From Mesorhizobium sp. 131-2-1 (GTDB lineage Bacteria > Pseudomonadota > Alphaproteobacteria > Rhizobiales > Rhizobiaceae): a stretch of 64,000 nt of DNA. A model generated the notes under the pieces. That model was not told where the DNA came from. It saw only the letters and a list, made by a program, of their open reading frames with translations, and made no database searches. Shown in pieces: positions 15,318 through 24,360 of the stretch. The DNA is taken from assembly GCF_016756535.1 (NCBI RefSeq), contig NZ_AP023247.1, forward strand, positions 744,001 through 808,000. The letters are read 5' to 3'. The first letter of the stretch is position 1, and each line of letters opens with the position of its first letter. The position numbers and the translations under genes were made by a program.

Positions 15318-17027
15318 ATGGACCAGGTCCGGCGGGCAATCCATCAGCAGGCGCGGCCGACATTCGCCGAATTGTTCACCCCCAAGCTGGTGACAGTGCT
15401 GCGCGAGGGCTATACGGCAGCGCATTTCAAGGCCGACGTCATTGCCGGGCTGACGGTTGCCATCGTGGCGCTGCCGCTGTCGATGGCGATCGCGATCGCC
15501 TCCGGCGTCTCGCCCGAGCGCGGCCTCTACACCTCGATCGTCGGCGGCTTCATCATCTCGGCGCTCGGCGGCAGCCGCTTCCAGATCGGCGGCCCGGCCG
15601 GCGCCTTCATCGTGCTGGTGGCGGCGACGGTGGCGCGCGTCGGCGTCGACGGGCTGCTGCTGGCGACGATGATGGCCGGCGTCTTCCTGCTCGCCATCGG
15701 CTATCTGAGACTTGGCACCTATATCAAGTTCATCCCCTATCCGGTGACCGTCGGCTTCACCGCCGGCATCGCCGTCATCATCTTTTCCGGCCAGATCGTC
15801 GAGCTGTTCGGGCTGAAGCTCGCCGGCAAGGAGCCGGGACCGCTGGTGCCGAAGCTGATGGCGCTCAGCGAAGCGGCCGGCACGATCAATCCGGCCGCGA
15901 CCTTCGTGGCGGTGCTGACCATCGCAACCATTGTCCTGCTCAAGCGCTGGCGGCCGAAATGGCCGGCAATGCTGATCGCCATCGGGCTGGCCTCGCTGGT
16001 CGTGGCGCTGTTTGCGCTGCCGGCCGAGACGATCGGCACCCGCTTTGGCGGCATCCCGCGCAGCCTGCAAATGCCTTCCATGCCGCAGATCAGCCTCGAC
16101 AGGATGATTACCGTGCTGCCGGATGCCATTGCCTTTGCCCTGCTCGGCGCGATCGAATCGCTGCTGTCGGCCGTAGTCGCCGACGGCATGACTGGCCGGC
16201 GGCATCGTTCCAACTGTGAACTGGTGGCGCAAGGCTTCGCCAACATCGCCTCGGCCCTGTTCGGCGGCATCTGTGCCACCGGTACCATCGCCCGCACGGC
16301 GACCAATGTGCGAGCCGGCGCGCATGGGCCCGTCGCGGGCATGATCCACTCCGCCATCCTGCTGGCACTCATGCTGGTAGCCGCGCCTTTGGCCAGCTAC
16401 ATCCCGCTGGCTGCCCTTGCCGGCGTGCTGGCGGTGGTGTGCTGGAACATGTTCGAAAAGCAGGCCTTCGCCACGCTGCTGCGCACGTCGCGCGGCGATG
16501 CCCTGGTGCTGATGGCGACCTTCCTGCTCGTCATCTTCCGCGACTTGACCGAAGGCATCGTTGTCGGCTTCGTGCTGGGGTCGATCCTGTTCATCGACCG
16601 CATGGCCAAGTCGATCGCCGTCGAGGCCGACCAATCGCTGGTGCAGGAGGACGTCGCCGACCAGCCGAGCAGCTACGATTCCAGCGAGGCGACCGACACC
16701 GACACCGTCGTCTACCGCATCTCGGGCGCCTTCTTCTTCGGCGCCGCCTCGACGGTCGGCGCCGTGCTCGATCGCATCGCCGACCAGCGGAAGAATTTCA
16801 TCCTCGACTGCTCGGCGGTGCCGTTCTTCGATTCCACCGCCGCCAACGTCATCGAGGGCGCGGCGCACAAGGCCAAGCGCGCCGGCGTGCGCTTCATCAT
16901 CGCGGGTGCCGCGCCGCAGACGCGGCGCATGCTGATCAACCACGGCGTCAAGCGGCCGCTGGTCACCTATGCCGCCTCGATCAAGGACGCGCAGGCGCAG
17001 CTGAGGGGAAAACTGGAGACACAGTAG
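15318..17027 (+). CDS. SulP-family inorganic anion transporter with STAS domain
   Basis: Membrane transporter of 569 residues, for sulfate, bicarbonate or a similar anion. The N-terminal 430 residues hold the multi-span SulP domain, with ADVIAGLTVAIVALPLSMAIAIASG and GGPAGAFIVLVAA near the start. Residues about 455-565 form a STAS domain (FFFGAASTVGAVLDRI, FILDCSAVPFFDSTAANVIEG). The start at 15318 has GGAAGG 6 bases upstream; ATG at 15294 and TTG at 15285 are in frame but have poor sites and fall in the palindrome. Which anion is carried cannot be told. Confidence 0.9.
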   Translation: MDQVRRAIHQQARPTFAELFTPKLVTVLREGYTAAHFKADVIAGLTVAIVALPLSMAIAIASGVSPERGLYTSIVGGFIISALGGSRFQIGGPAGAFIVLVAATVARVGVDGLLLATMMAGVFLLAIGYLRLGTYIKFIPYPVTVGFTAGIAVIIFSGQIVELFGLKLAGKEPGPLVPKLMALSEAAGTINPAATFVAVLTIATIVLLKRWRPKWPAMLIAIGLASLVVALFALPAETIGTRFGGIPRSLQMPSMPQISLDRMITVLPDAIAFALLGAIESLLSAVVADGMTGRRHRSNCELVAQGFANIASALFGGICATGTIARTATNVRAGAHGPVAGMIHSAILLALMLVAAPLASYIPLAALAGVLAVVCWNMFEKQAFATLLRTSRGDALVLMATFLLVIFRDLTEGIVVGFVLGSILFIDRMAKSIAVEADQSLVQEDVADQPSSYDSSEATDTDTVVYRISGAFFFGAASTVGAVLDRIADQRKNFILDCSAVPFFDSTAANVIEGAAHKAKRAGVRFIIAGAAPQTRRMLINHGVKRPLVTYAASIKDAQAQLRGKLETQ

Positions 17028-17058
17028 CAACCACGATCTGCCAGGGCGAAATGCGCCG

Positions 17059-17985
17059 TCAAACAGCCGCCTCGATCGGCTCGGCAAGCTTCGGGTTGGC
17101 GCGCGCCGCGATGAGACAGCCGGCGACGATGAGACAGGCCCCAGTCAGCGTCGTCCATGCCACGTCCTCGCCGAAGAAGAACCAGCCAAGCGCGATCGCC
17201 CAGATGAAGGCCGAGTATTCGGTCGGGATCAGATATTGCGCTTCGGCGCGGGCGTAGGACCAGCTCATCAGGAATTGACCGGCAAGCGACAGCATCGTCA
17301 CCCCGACCAGGGGAAGCCAGAGATTGCCCGGCAGCGCAACGGCGAGCCACGGCGCGGCGAGACCAAGGATGATCGCGACGCAAAGGTTCTGGAACAGCAT
17401 GATCTCGACTGGCTTGGCGACCAGCGCCTGTCGCCGGGCGAGGATCAGATTGTAGCCGTAGAACACTGTCGATATGAGCACCGCTGCCGTGCCAAGCAGG
17501 GCATCCTGCGAATAGTCTGCCTGGCCGAACTGGCCGGCCAGTATGATCGCGACGCCCGTAATGCCGGCCACCGATGCCCAGATTGCCTGCCACCGGATTC
17601 GCTCGCCCAGCAACAGCGCCGCGAGGAAGAGAGCGAACAGGGGCGCGACGAAGCTGAGCCCGATCGCCTCCGCGAGCGGCAGCCTGGCGAGACCCCAAAA
17701 GAAGCAAATGAGAACGATGCCGACAACCGCGGCGCGCAGCGCATGCAGCCTCAGCACCGTGACGGTCGGTGTTGAGCGCGACCCCGCCGACCAGCCAGCG
17801 CCCGCGACTACGGTCGCGACCAGGCTGCGCCACAGCACCGTATTGTAGACGCCTACGGCGATGACCAGCGTCTTCATCGCCGCATCCATCGCGGACAGCA
17901 GGAAGATCGCCAGCGCGCATATGAGCACCGGGATCATCGGGGAAACGGCGCCGGTCAGGCTGGGTGTCTTCACGGCTTCGCTCAT
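17059..17985 (-). CDS. EamA/DMT-family exporter
   Basis: Drug/metabolite transporter of 308 residues with ten hydrophobic segments in two EamA repeats (residues about 15-150 and 165-295). The repeat ends are visible as LGERIRWQAIWASVAGITGVAIILAG and FGEDVAWTTLTGACLIVAGCLIAAR. It is a probable exporter of small metabolites; the substrate is unknown. It is convergent with the SulP gene, 31 bases apart, and lies downstream of the SMP-30-like gene on the same strand after a 183-base gap. Confidence 0.85.
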   Translation of the reverse strand: MSEAVKTPSLTGAVSPMIPVLICALAIFLLSAMDAAMKTLVIAVGVYNTVLWRSLVATVVAGAGWSAGSRSTPTVTVLRLHALRAAVVGIVLICFFWGLARLPLAEAIGLSFVAPLFALFLAALLLGERIRWQAIWASVAGITGVAIILAGQFGQADYSQDALLGTAAVLISTVFYGYNLILARRQALVAKPVEIMLFQNLCVAIILGLAAPWLAVALPGNLWLPLVGVTMLSLAGQFLMSWSYARAEAQYLIPTEYSAFIWAIALGWFFFGEDVAWTTLTGACLIVAGCLIAARANPKLAEPIEAAV

Positions 17986-18168
17986 TGCCGCCGGTTATCT
18001 CAGAGCGCACGACAGGGCCAGATGGCAGCCCCGTCGAGATGGAGGTCCAAGCCCGATTGGAGTCGTTGCCGCCGCGACGGCGCGGCCCCAACAGCAAGGC
18101 CGAAAAGCTGCTTGTCACCGCAAGTGGCGAAGCTTCGTGGACCGGCGCCAACGCACCGGTCCCGGCTC

Positions 18169-19029
18169 TCAGTCGAGCGTCAGCGCGGCGATCTCGCCCT
18201 CGTTCATCAGCGGCACGTAGATGGTCGACTTGCCGTCGGTGCCGATGTCGGCACTGCCCGGCTTGAAGGTGGCGACCACCTCCGGCTTGCCGCCGTCCTT
18301 GTAGCGGTAGAGCGTGCCGGTCATGTAGGCGGTGGCGTAGATGCTGTCGCCTACGGCGATGACGCCGTCGAGGTCGGCGAACTTTTCCGCGCCGGGCAAT
18401 TGCGAAACCGTCTTGGTGGCGAGATCGACCGCAAGCAGGCCGCCGGGCTCGGCGGTGCTGAAGTCGGGCTTGATGCCCTTGCCCCAGGACGCGACGATCA
18501 GCCTGCCGCCGTCGGCGAAGACGCCGTTTGGCGAGGCAAGCAGCGCGTCCTTGACGAACAGCTCGGGTGTGTCGCCATCGATGCGGTAGATGCTGTCGGC
18601 CAGCATGTCGCTGACGTAGACCTTGCCCGCGCTGTCGGCCGTCATGTCGTTGAGGAAGACGGCATTCGGCACGTCGATGCTCGAGATCAGCTTGCCGCTG
18701 GCGAGATCGACGACGCGGACCCTGGTGATGTCGGCGACATAGAGCCTGCCGCCCGAGATCGCCATGCCCTTGGGCGCATCCATGCCGTCGGTCCAGTGCC
18801 GCGTGACGACCTTGCCGTCCAGCGACAGCACCGACAGATAGCCATTGCCGTCGGCCTCGCCCGGATTGCCGACGATGTTGGAGACGATAATGCGCTTGTT
18901 GGCGGCGTCGAGCAGCGCCGATTCCGGTTGCTCGAAGCCGGAGGCGCGCCAGATTTCGCCGGCCTCAGCGGCTGGCGCCTCGGCGATGCCGATAATGGCG
19001 AGGATGGTTGAAGCGATGAGGGTCTTCAT
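18169..19029 (-). CDS. Exported SMP-30/gluconolactonase-like beta-propeller protein
   Basis: Protein of 286 residues. Residues 1-22 form a signal peptide (STILAIIGIAEAPAAEA). The rest is a beta-propeller with repeating strands such as GMAISGGRLYVADITRVRVVDLASGKL, NDMTADSAGKVYVSDMLADSIYRID and GVFADGGRLIVASWGKG, as in SMP-30/strictosidine-synthase-like proteins. Whether it is a lactonase or only a binding protein is unclear. The start at 19029 has AGGAGA upstream and puts the signal peptide at the N-terminus. It is divergent from an XRE regulator across a strong operator candidate, so it is probably the regulator's target. Confidence 0.8.
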   Translation of the reverse strand: MKTLIASTILAIIGIAEAPAAEAGEIWRASGFEQPESALLDAANKRIIVSNIVGNPGEADGNGYLSVLSLDGKVVTRHWTDGMDAPKGMAISGGRLYVADITRVRVVDLASGKLISSIDVPNAVFLNDMTADSAGKVYVSDMLADSIYRIDGDTPELFVKDALLASPNGVFADGGRLIVASWGKGIKPDFSTAEPGGLLAVDLATKTVSQLPGAEKFADLDGVIAVGDSIYATAYMTGTLYRYKDGGKPEVVATFKPGSADIGTDGKSTIYVPLMNEGEIAALTLD

Positions 19030-19067
19030 GGCTGGTCTCCTGTGATGACGGCGGAGAGCTAGGTTTT

Positions 19068-19116
19068 TCGATACTTTTCCGGAAGGCCTCTTACAGCTAG
19101 TATCGAGCTTCGATAC
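19068..19116. promoter_or_regulatory. Operator sites for the divergent XRE regulator
   Basis: A perfect palindrome, GTATCGA-GCT-TCGATAC, lies at 19100-19116, and an extra half-site TCGATAC at 19068-19074. They fill the 113-base gap between the divergent SMP-30-like and XRE genes. The half-site lies about 40 bases from the SMP-30-like start, the full site 26 bases from the regulator start. Confidence 0.65.
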
Positions 19117-19142
19117 GAAATCGCGCGTACGAGGTGCATTCC

Positions 19143-19928
19143 ATGAATGGTCCGATCTTCGAGGCACTGAAACGGACGCTGAAGGCGAAGGGCCTGACCT
19201 ATCGCATGCTGGCCGAGCGCATGGGCGTTTCCGAGCCGACGGTGAAGCGCATCTTCCATGAGAAGAACTGCAAGCTCGACCGCCTGGTCGAGATCTGCGC
19301 CGCCGCCGGGGTCGAGCTGGAGAACGTGCTCGGCTCGATGAGCAGGGGGCCAGGGCCCGCCAACCACGTGGCGCCGGAGATCGAGCAGAGACTGGCAGCG
19401 CGGCCGGCGCTGCTGTTCATCTTCATCATGCTGTCGGAGAGGTTCACGACGGAGGGCATCATGCGCTCTCAGGGGCTGAGCGAAGCCTCGATGTTCCTCT
19501 ATTTGCGCGACCTCGAGGCGCTCGGCCTAGTCGAGATCGGGCGCGGGCTTTCGACGCGGCTGCTGGTCGAGACGCCGATCCAGTGGAATTTCGACGGGCC
19601 GCTGAAGCCGCTGTTCGAGACGACCAACAAGAATTTCATCGGCTGGGCGATCGGCCACATGGAACAGGCCGCGACCTTCATCAGCTTTTCCAGGCGGATG
19701 CGGCCGGAAACGGCGGAGATGCTGCGACGCGAGGCCGACGAGCTCGCCGAACGCGCCCGGCTGCTTGCCCATCACGACCAGCACACGACGCCGGAGGACC
19801 AACTCACCGGCTACAAATGGACATTTGCCTTCGGCGCGACGCCATTTCCCGCGATCATGCCGATCGGGCCGCACCCGCGCGATGCGGGGGCGCGCACCGA
19901 GGCTGCGAAGCGGCCGCTGCCGGCGTAG
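19143..19928 (+). CDS. XRE-family transcriptional regulator, 261 residues
   Basis: Residues 5-65 form a Cro/CI-type helix-turn-helix (ALKRTLKAKGLTYRMLAERMGVSEPTVKRIF). The remaining 190 residues hold a conserved effector region of unknown ligand (FIFIMLSERFTTEGIMRSQGLSEASMFLYLRDLEALGLVEIG, which looks like a second winged helix, then TPIQWNFDGPLKPLFETTNKNFIGWAIGHM). The start at 19143 has GAGGTG 6 bases upstream. It is divergent from the SMP-30-like gene. A decayed second copy of its C-terminal region lies at 20843-20990. Confidence 0.85.
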   Translation: MNGPIFEALKRTLKAKGLTYRMLAERMGVSEPTVKRIFHEKNCKLDRLVEICAAAGVELENVLGSMSRGPGPANHVAPEIEQRLAARPALLFIFIMLSERFTTEGIMRSQGLSEASMFLYLRDLEALGLVEIGRGLSTRLLVETPIQWNFDGPLKPLFETTNKNFIGWAIGHMEQAATFISFSRRMRPETAEMLRREADELAERARLLAHHDQHTTPEDQLTGYKWTFAFGATPFPAIMPIGPHPRDAGARTEAAKRPLPA

Positions 19929-19985
19929 CGGTTGAAAATCCAGCGCTTGGCACCCGCAGTCCGGACACCCCGGGGGAGAGTATTG

Positions 19986-20803
19986 ATGTCGTGGAAACTC
20001 GATGAAACCGTGCAAACATCCGCGGGCACAGTGGCAGCGGGTCGACTGGGTAACGGGCCTGCACTCGTGCTGGCCCACGGCTGGCCGTGGTCTTCGTTCT
20101 CATGGCATCGGATTATTCCGAAGCTTGCAAGGCGGTATCGTGTGCATTGGTACGATATGCCCGGATACGGGCGATCCGACAAAGCCCCGGAGCAGCGCAC
20201 GTCGCTCGATGTGCAAGGTCAGGTATTCGCCGAGATACTCGCGCATTGGGAACTCGAGCAGCCTATGGTCGTTGCCCATGATTTCGGTGGAGCGACGACG
20301 CTACGGGCGCATTTGCTGCATGGCTGCGACTTCGAGCGGTATGTTCTGATGAATGTCGTCGCGATGCGCCCTTGGGGATCGGAGTTCTTCATGTCGGGCG
20401 CCATGTGGATGCCTTCCTGGGCCTGCCACCGCATATCCACAGAGCGGTCGTAGAGGCCTACATCAAGGGAGCCATCGTGAACGACATCGATTTCGGAGAT
20501 TTCGAGATGCTTGTCGAGCCGTGGCTTTCCGAGGACGGGCGCGCAAGCTTCTATCGCCAATTCGCGCAAGCCGACGAAAGATATACCGCCGAAGTCGAAC
20601 CGATGTTCGGGGACATACGCTGTCCGGTAAAGATAATCTGGGGCGAGGACGACCCATGGATTCCGCTGGCGCGAGGCAAGGCGCTTCATGCGCTGATCCC
20701 GCAGGCGTCGTTCGAAACGCTGCCTGGCGTCGGCCACCTGCCTCAGCTTGAAGCTCCGGATCTGATGCTGAGGCGGCTGAGCGCATTTCTGGGAGGAGAT
20801 TGA
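19986..20803 (+). pseudogene. Frameshifted alpha/beta hydrolase (epoxide hydrolase/dehalogenase-like)
   Basis: Two overlapping frames together make one hydrolase of about 270 residues. The first (from 19986, ribosome site GGGGAGAG) carries the oxyanion motif HGWPWSSFSWHRIIP, PGYGRSDKAP and the nucleophile elbow AHDFGGAT with Asp. It reads out of frame near 20390-20415 and stops at 20453. The second frame picks up at FLGLPPHIHRAVVEAY and carries the acid in WGEDDPWIP and the His in GVGHLPQLEAPD. Both halves match the family, so a single-base change near 20400 is the break. It could be a real lesion or an assembly error. Confidence 0.8.
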
Positions 20804-20842
20804 TGATATCTCAGCGCGACGCCAGTCGACCTCGTGGCGCTC

Positions 20843-20990
20843 GGGCGCGGCCTCGGCAAGAGTGCTGGTCGAGATGCCGATCCAGTGGGAGTTCGAGGGG
20901 CCGCTGAGGCCGCGTCTCGAGATAACCAATAAGAACTCATTGGCTGGGCGATCGGTCATCTGGACAGGCCAGCGACGCGATGCAGACCGC
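20843..20990 (+). pseudogene. Remnant of a second copy of the XRE regulator
   Basis: The bases from 20843 resemble 19541-19690 inside the intact regulator. The encoded fragment VLVEMPIQWEFEGPLRP corresponds to LLVETPIQWNFDGPLKP, followed by EITNKNS against ETTNKNF and then a frame change (GCTGGGCGATCGG is still shared at the DNA level). No start, helix-turn-helix or open frame remains. It lies just after the broken hydrolase. Confidence 0.75.
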
Positions 20991-21104
20991 GCAGCCGGTG
21001 TTTCAAAAATGAAGCCACATTCATGATAGGATTCGCGGATTGATTTGCCAGACTCCGGGTTTTGCCCAACGCGCGACCCGTCCCCGCGAAATCGAAGTGA
21101 TCCC

Positions 21105-22480
21105 ATGTCGAGCGCACCAACACTTGAACTTCGCCGCTTTTCGCGCCTGAAAAATTTGCGGGCGCGCGCAGAACGCCAGGGTGCTGCATTGCAGTTCTGG
21201 GCGCGTACGGCATCGCTCGCTGCGATCTCCTGCTTCTTTTCACTGATCAGCCGTTGGGATGCCTCGCTGCTCTTCGTGCTGGCGGGCCTGGCGCTGTTCC
21301 AGATCGTCGGCCTGATCCAGTTTCGCTTTGCGCGCCGTCGCACGGCTCCATGGTGGATCGGTTACCTCGTCGGTACGCTGGACATCGTTCTGTTGACCGT
21401 TCTGCTGATAACGCCCAACCCGTTTGCCCAGGAGGTCGCGCCGGCCGCGATGCAACTGCGCGAGGGCAGCTTCAAATTCCTGCTGATTTCGTATGCCTTG
21501 GCGCGCTGACCCTTTCGACACGATTGGCACTCTATCTCGGCGCGCTCGCTGCCTTGACGTGGGCGACCGGCGTGGGATGGGTGATTTTTCATCCGGGAAC
21601 CGTCATTCCGGCGACGAACCTCTATTCGCTACCGGTGACAGAGCGACTGAACCTTTATCTTAACCCCAATTTCGTCGACACATTCGCGCAGGCGACCAAC
21701 GTGTTGGTCGTGCTGATTATCGGCGCGATCATGGCCCTGATCGTCTCTCGTTCCCGACATCTGTCGGAAGAATATGTCAAGGCAGAGCGCGCCCGCGCCA
21801 ATCTCGCCCGGCATTTTTCGCCCAATGTCGTCGACCAGCTCGCCACCGATGACGAGCCCTTCGGCCCGGTCCGCCGGCAGGACATCGCGGTGCTGTTCGC
21901 CGACATTGTCGGCTTCACACATTATTCCGAGGATCACCCGGCCGAAGCAGTGTTCGAACTTCTGCGCCAGTTCCACCGTCGCATGGAACAGGTCGTTTTC
22001 GACCACAATGGCACCGTCGACAACTATATCGGCGATTGCATCATGGCGACATTCGGGGTTCCGCAAGCCAGCCATGACGACGCGACTCGGGCCATCCGGT
22101 GCGCTGAAGCGATGGTCGCCGCTCTAGAAACCTGGAATGTGCAGCGGGTTTCCAGGGGATACCCGTCGCTGGACGTTCGGATCGGTGCACAATATGGCGC
22201 AGTCGTCATCGGTGCGGTCGGCAGCGAGCGCAATCTGTCCTTCGCGGTGGTGGGCGACACCGTCAACGTCGCCAGCCGTTTGCAGTCGCTGTGCCGTGAG
22301 CTTCAGGCGAACATTTGCTTTGGGTCACGACTGATTGAGGCCGCGCAGGCGGAATCGCCCACGACACAGTTGAATGCACGCGATCATGGACCGGTCAGCA
22401 TCCGCGGCCGGGACGAACCTGTCCATGTCTGGGTCGAACGCAGAGCCGAAAACCCAGGCGCTATTGCGGTTTCGGCGTGA
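21105..22480 (+). pseudogene. Frameshifted class III adenylate/guanylate cyclase
   Basis: Frame one (21105-21509) encodes an N-terminal cytoplasmic stretch and four membrane segments, ending FKFLLISYALAR and a stop. The neighbouring frame continues at about 21496 with LGALTLSTRLALYLGALAALTW, two more membrane segments, and a full cyclase domain to 22480: LFADIVGFTHYSEDHP with the metal Asp, NYIGDCIMATFGVP with the second Asp, and VVGDTVNVASRLQSL. A one-base slip near 21496-21506 joins them into a six-helix membrane cyclase of about 457 residues. The catalytic half has no other obvious start, so as written the gene is probably broken. Confidence 0.8.
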
Positions 22481-22550
22481 TGTAGGCCGCCATGTGAAAC
22501 GCCTGCGCCACGGCCGGATAGGGGCATGTCCTGGCCAAGCCTGAAAGCCG

Positions 22551-23378
22551 TCACGTGTCTGAGGCGATTGCGCCAGCCGTCGCGGCTGCGGCGTCTGTGC
22601 TTGCCTTGTCGTCCCAGGTCACCGCCCGGTAGTCGAAGCCGTATTCCAGCGTCGGCTTGACGATGCGGAAGAAGGGCGACAGGTCGAAATCGCGCGGCGT
22701 GTAGAGCGAGTGGTGGCGGATGTGCAGGATCTCCCGACGCATGTAGCTCGACTGCGCCGATGCGCGGCCGGGGGCGCGGGTGATTTCGGGCAGGATCGGA
22801 TAGCGGATCTGGCCATAGGCCTCGGCGATCAGCGTCGAGCAGATGGCGCGTGTCGGATCGCCGGACCCGAAGGCCAGCATGCGGCGGCGCCAGCGCACCG
22901 GCACCGGCGGCGTTGGAAAGAAGAAGCGCAGCATGTCGAAGATGTTCTTGAGGTCGTATCTCAGGCCGAGCTTGCTGATCATGAAGGCAACCACATGATC
23001 GCGGTCTTCGGGCGTCAGTCCGCTCGCCCGGCAGATGCGGGTGTTGTAGCTGCGATAGCGCGACAGCGGCACGGCGACACAGCCTTCGCCGAGCGTGACC
23101 TCGATCAGGCGCGGCCGCTCCGAGCCGTCCTCCGGCGTCGGCAAGGCATCGCCAACATAGAAGGCGGCATGCGACCAGGTCGACTGGGTCAGGTATTTGA
23201 TGACCGCCGAGATCTTCTGGTTGCCCTCGATGAGCAGGATGTCGCCCGGTTCCAGCGCGCGGCGCAGCGTGTCGGCGTCGGACGGCGTGTAGGGCTCGTA
23301 GCCCGAGGATTCATCCTGCAGCCTGCCGGCAAGCCAGCGGCCAAGGCGGTCGAGAAGCGTTTCGGCCGGCGCGGTCAT
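22551..23378 (-). CDS. YiiX-like permuted NlpC/P60 (papain-fold) protein
   Basis: Protein of 275 residues without a signal peptide. It has the YiiX/YebB-like signature: GDILLIEGNQKISAVIKYLTQSTWSHAAFYVG with the catalytic-type His (about residue 69), a Glu in LIEVTLGEG, and a later Cys in AICSTLIAEAYG (about residue 180), the circularly permuted order of the superfamily. Likely a cysteine amidase or acyltransferase acting on lipids or cell-wall peptides; the substrate is unknown. It is downstream of CHAD and CYTH genes on the same strand with a 49-base gap. Confidence 0.8.
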   Translation of the reverse strand: MTAPAETLLDRLGRWLAGRLQDESSGYEPYTPSDADTLRRALEPGDILLIEGNQKISAVIKYLTQSTWSHAAFYVGDALPTPEDGSERPRLIEVTLGEGCVAVPLSRYRSYNTRICRASGLTPEDRDHVVAFMISKLGLRYDLKNIFDMLRFFFPTPPVPVRWRRRMLAFGSGDPTRAICSTLIAEAYGQIRYPILPEITRAPGRASAQSSYMRREILHIRHHSLYTPRDFDLSPFFRIVKPTLEYGFDYRAVTWDDKASTDAAAATAGAIASDT

Positions 23379-23427
23379 GGTAAAGCGTGATTAGCATGGG
23401 CTGGCGGGGGGACGCCAGCCGCGCCCG

Positions 23428-24360
23428 TCAGCCGGCGGCCAGATCTTCCTGGGCACCGGCAAGGTCGTCGCGCGCCTTGCGGGCGAGCTTCCTGGTCGAC
23501 CGCTTGGGGCTGTCGCCGAACAGTTCGGCGGCCTCGGCGAGGCATGACTTCCGCAGGCTCTTTTCCGAACGCTTCAAGAGCTTGGCGAGCAGCTTTGTGT
23601 CCTCTGGCGGCCCGAGTGGTTCGCCGTTGGCATCGAGCAACGCACGCATGACGAAAACATCGTGGAGTTCGCCCAGCCGTTCGCCGAGCGAATCGACCGC
23701 CTTGCGGCGGGCCTTGATCGGCGTCGGCCACAGCCGGCCGAGCAGCGACAGGTGCATGCTGTGGGTCTTGGCGGCCTTGCGCAGGTCGTGGAAATCGTTG
23801 GCCGCGCCGCGCGAGCCCGCCTTGTCCAGCGCTTTGCGTGCCCGTCGCAAGGTGACGCGGGCGCCCTCGGCGAGAATGTCGGCCGCCTGCTCGGGCTGGT
23901 CGGGCAGGGAGAGCCTGTCGATATGGCCGAGGCCTTCCCGGCAAGCGGCAGCCGCAGCACTGATCGCGGCATCGAGGCCGGCGCCGGCATGCATTTCATG
24001 CTGGCGCATCACCAGCCGGTCGCGGACGGCATCAAGGCCGCCGCCGGCGCTCTGCTCCGGGAAGCTTGCCGCCAGGCGGTCGATGGTCTCGATCAGCGCG
24101 GTCGCCTCACGGGGACCGGCAAGCAGCGCCGACACCTGTTTGTAACATTCATTTTCTGTCGCGCAGAATGTTTCGTCACCGGTACGGACCAGGCGCAGCA
24201 GGGCGCGCACGCTCTTCAGTCGCTTGCGGCATTTGTGCAGCCCCTGCTCGGGCTTCTCGCGCGCCATCTCGAGATGGGCGAGCGCCTTGCCGACTTCGTC
24301 GGCCAGGATGCGCCTGACCTCGCCGGTCAGCGGCAGGCGCGGATCGATGCGAAAACTCAT
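23428..24360 (-). CDS. CHAD domain protein
   Basis: Protein of 310 residues, a helical CHAD domain (conserved histidine alpha-helical domain). The repeated basic helices HKCRKRLKSVRALLRLVR and FHDLRKAAKTHSMHLSLLGRLWP carry the conserved His and Lys/Arg. CHAD domains bind inorganic polyphosphate. It overlaps the CYTH gene by four bases (ATGA), so the two are translated together. The pairing suggests a role in polyphosphate granules or polyphosphate-related triphosphate metabolism. No signal peptide or membrane segment is seen. Confidence 0.88.
   Translation of the reverse strand: MSFRIDPRLPLTGEVRRILADEVGKALAHLEMAREKPEQGLHKCRKRLKSVRALLRLVRTGDETFCATENECYKQVSALLAGPREATALIETIDRLAASFPEQSAGGGLDAVRDRLVMRQHEMHAGAGLDAAISAAAAACREGLGHIDRLSLPDQPEQAADILAEGARVTLRRARKALDKAGSRGAANDFHDLRKAAKTHSMHLSLLGRLWPTPIKARRKAVDSLGERLGELHDVFVMRALLDANGEPLGPPEDTKLLAKLLKRSEKSLRKSCLAEAAELFGDSPKRSTRKLARKARDDLAGAQEDLAAG

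Noticed and set aside
15282..17087. 601-codon minus-strand frame opposite the SulP gene
   Set aside because: His/Arg/Asp-rich composition typical of an antisense shadow; the plus-strand gene is a complete SulP-STAS protein.
17964..18266. Plus-strand frame in the gap between EamA and SMP-30-like genes
   Set aside because: Overlaps both genes antisense; no ribosome site or family match.
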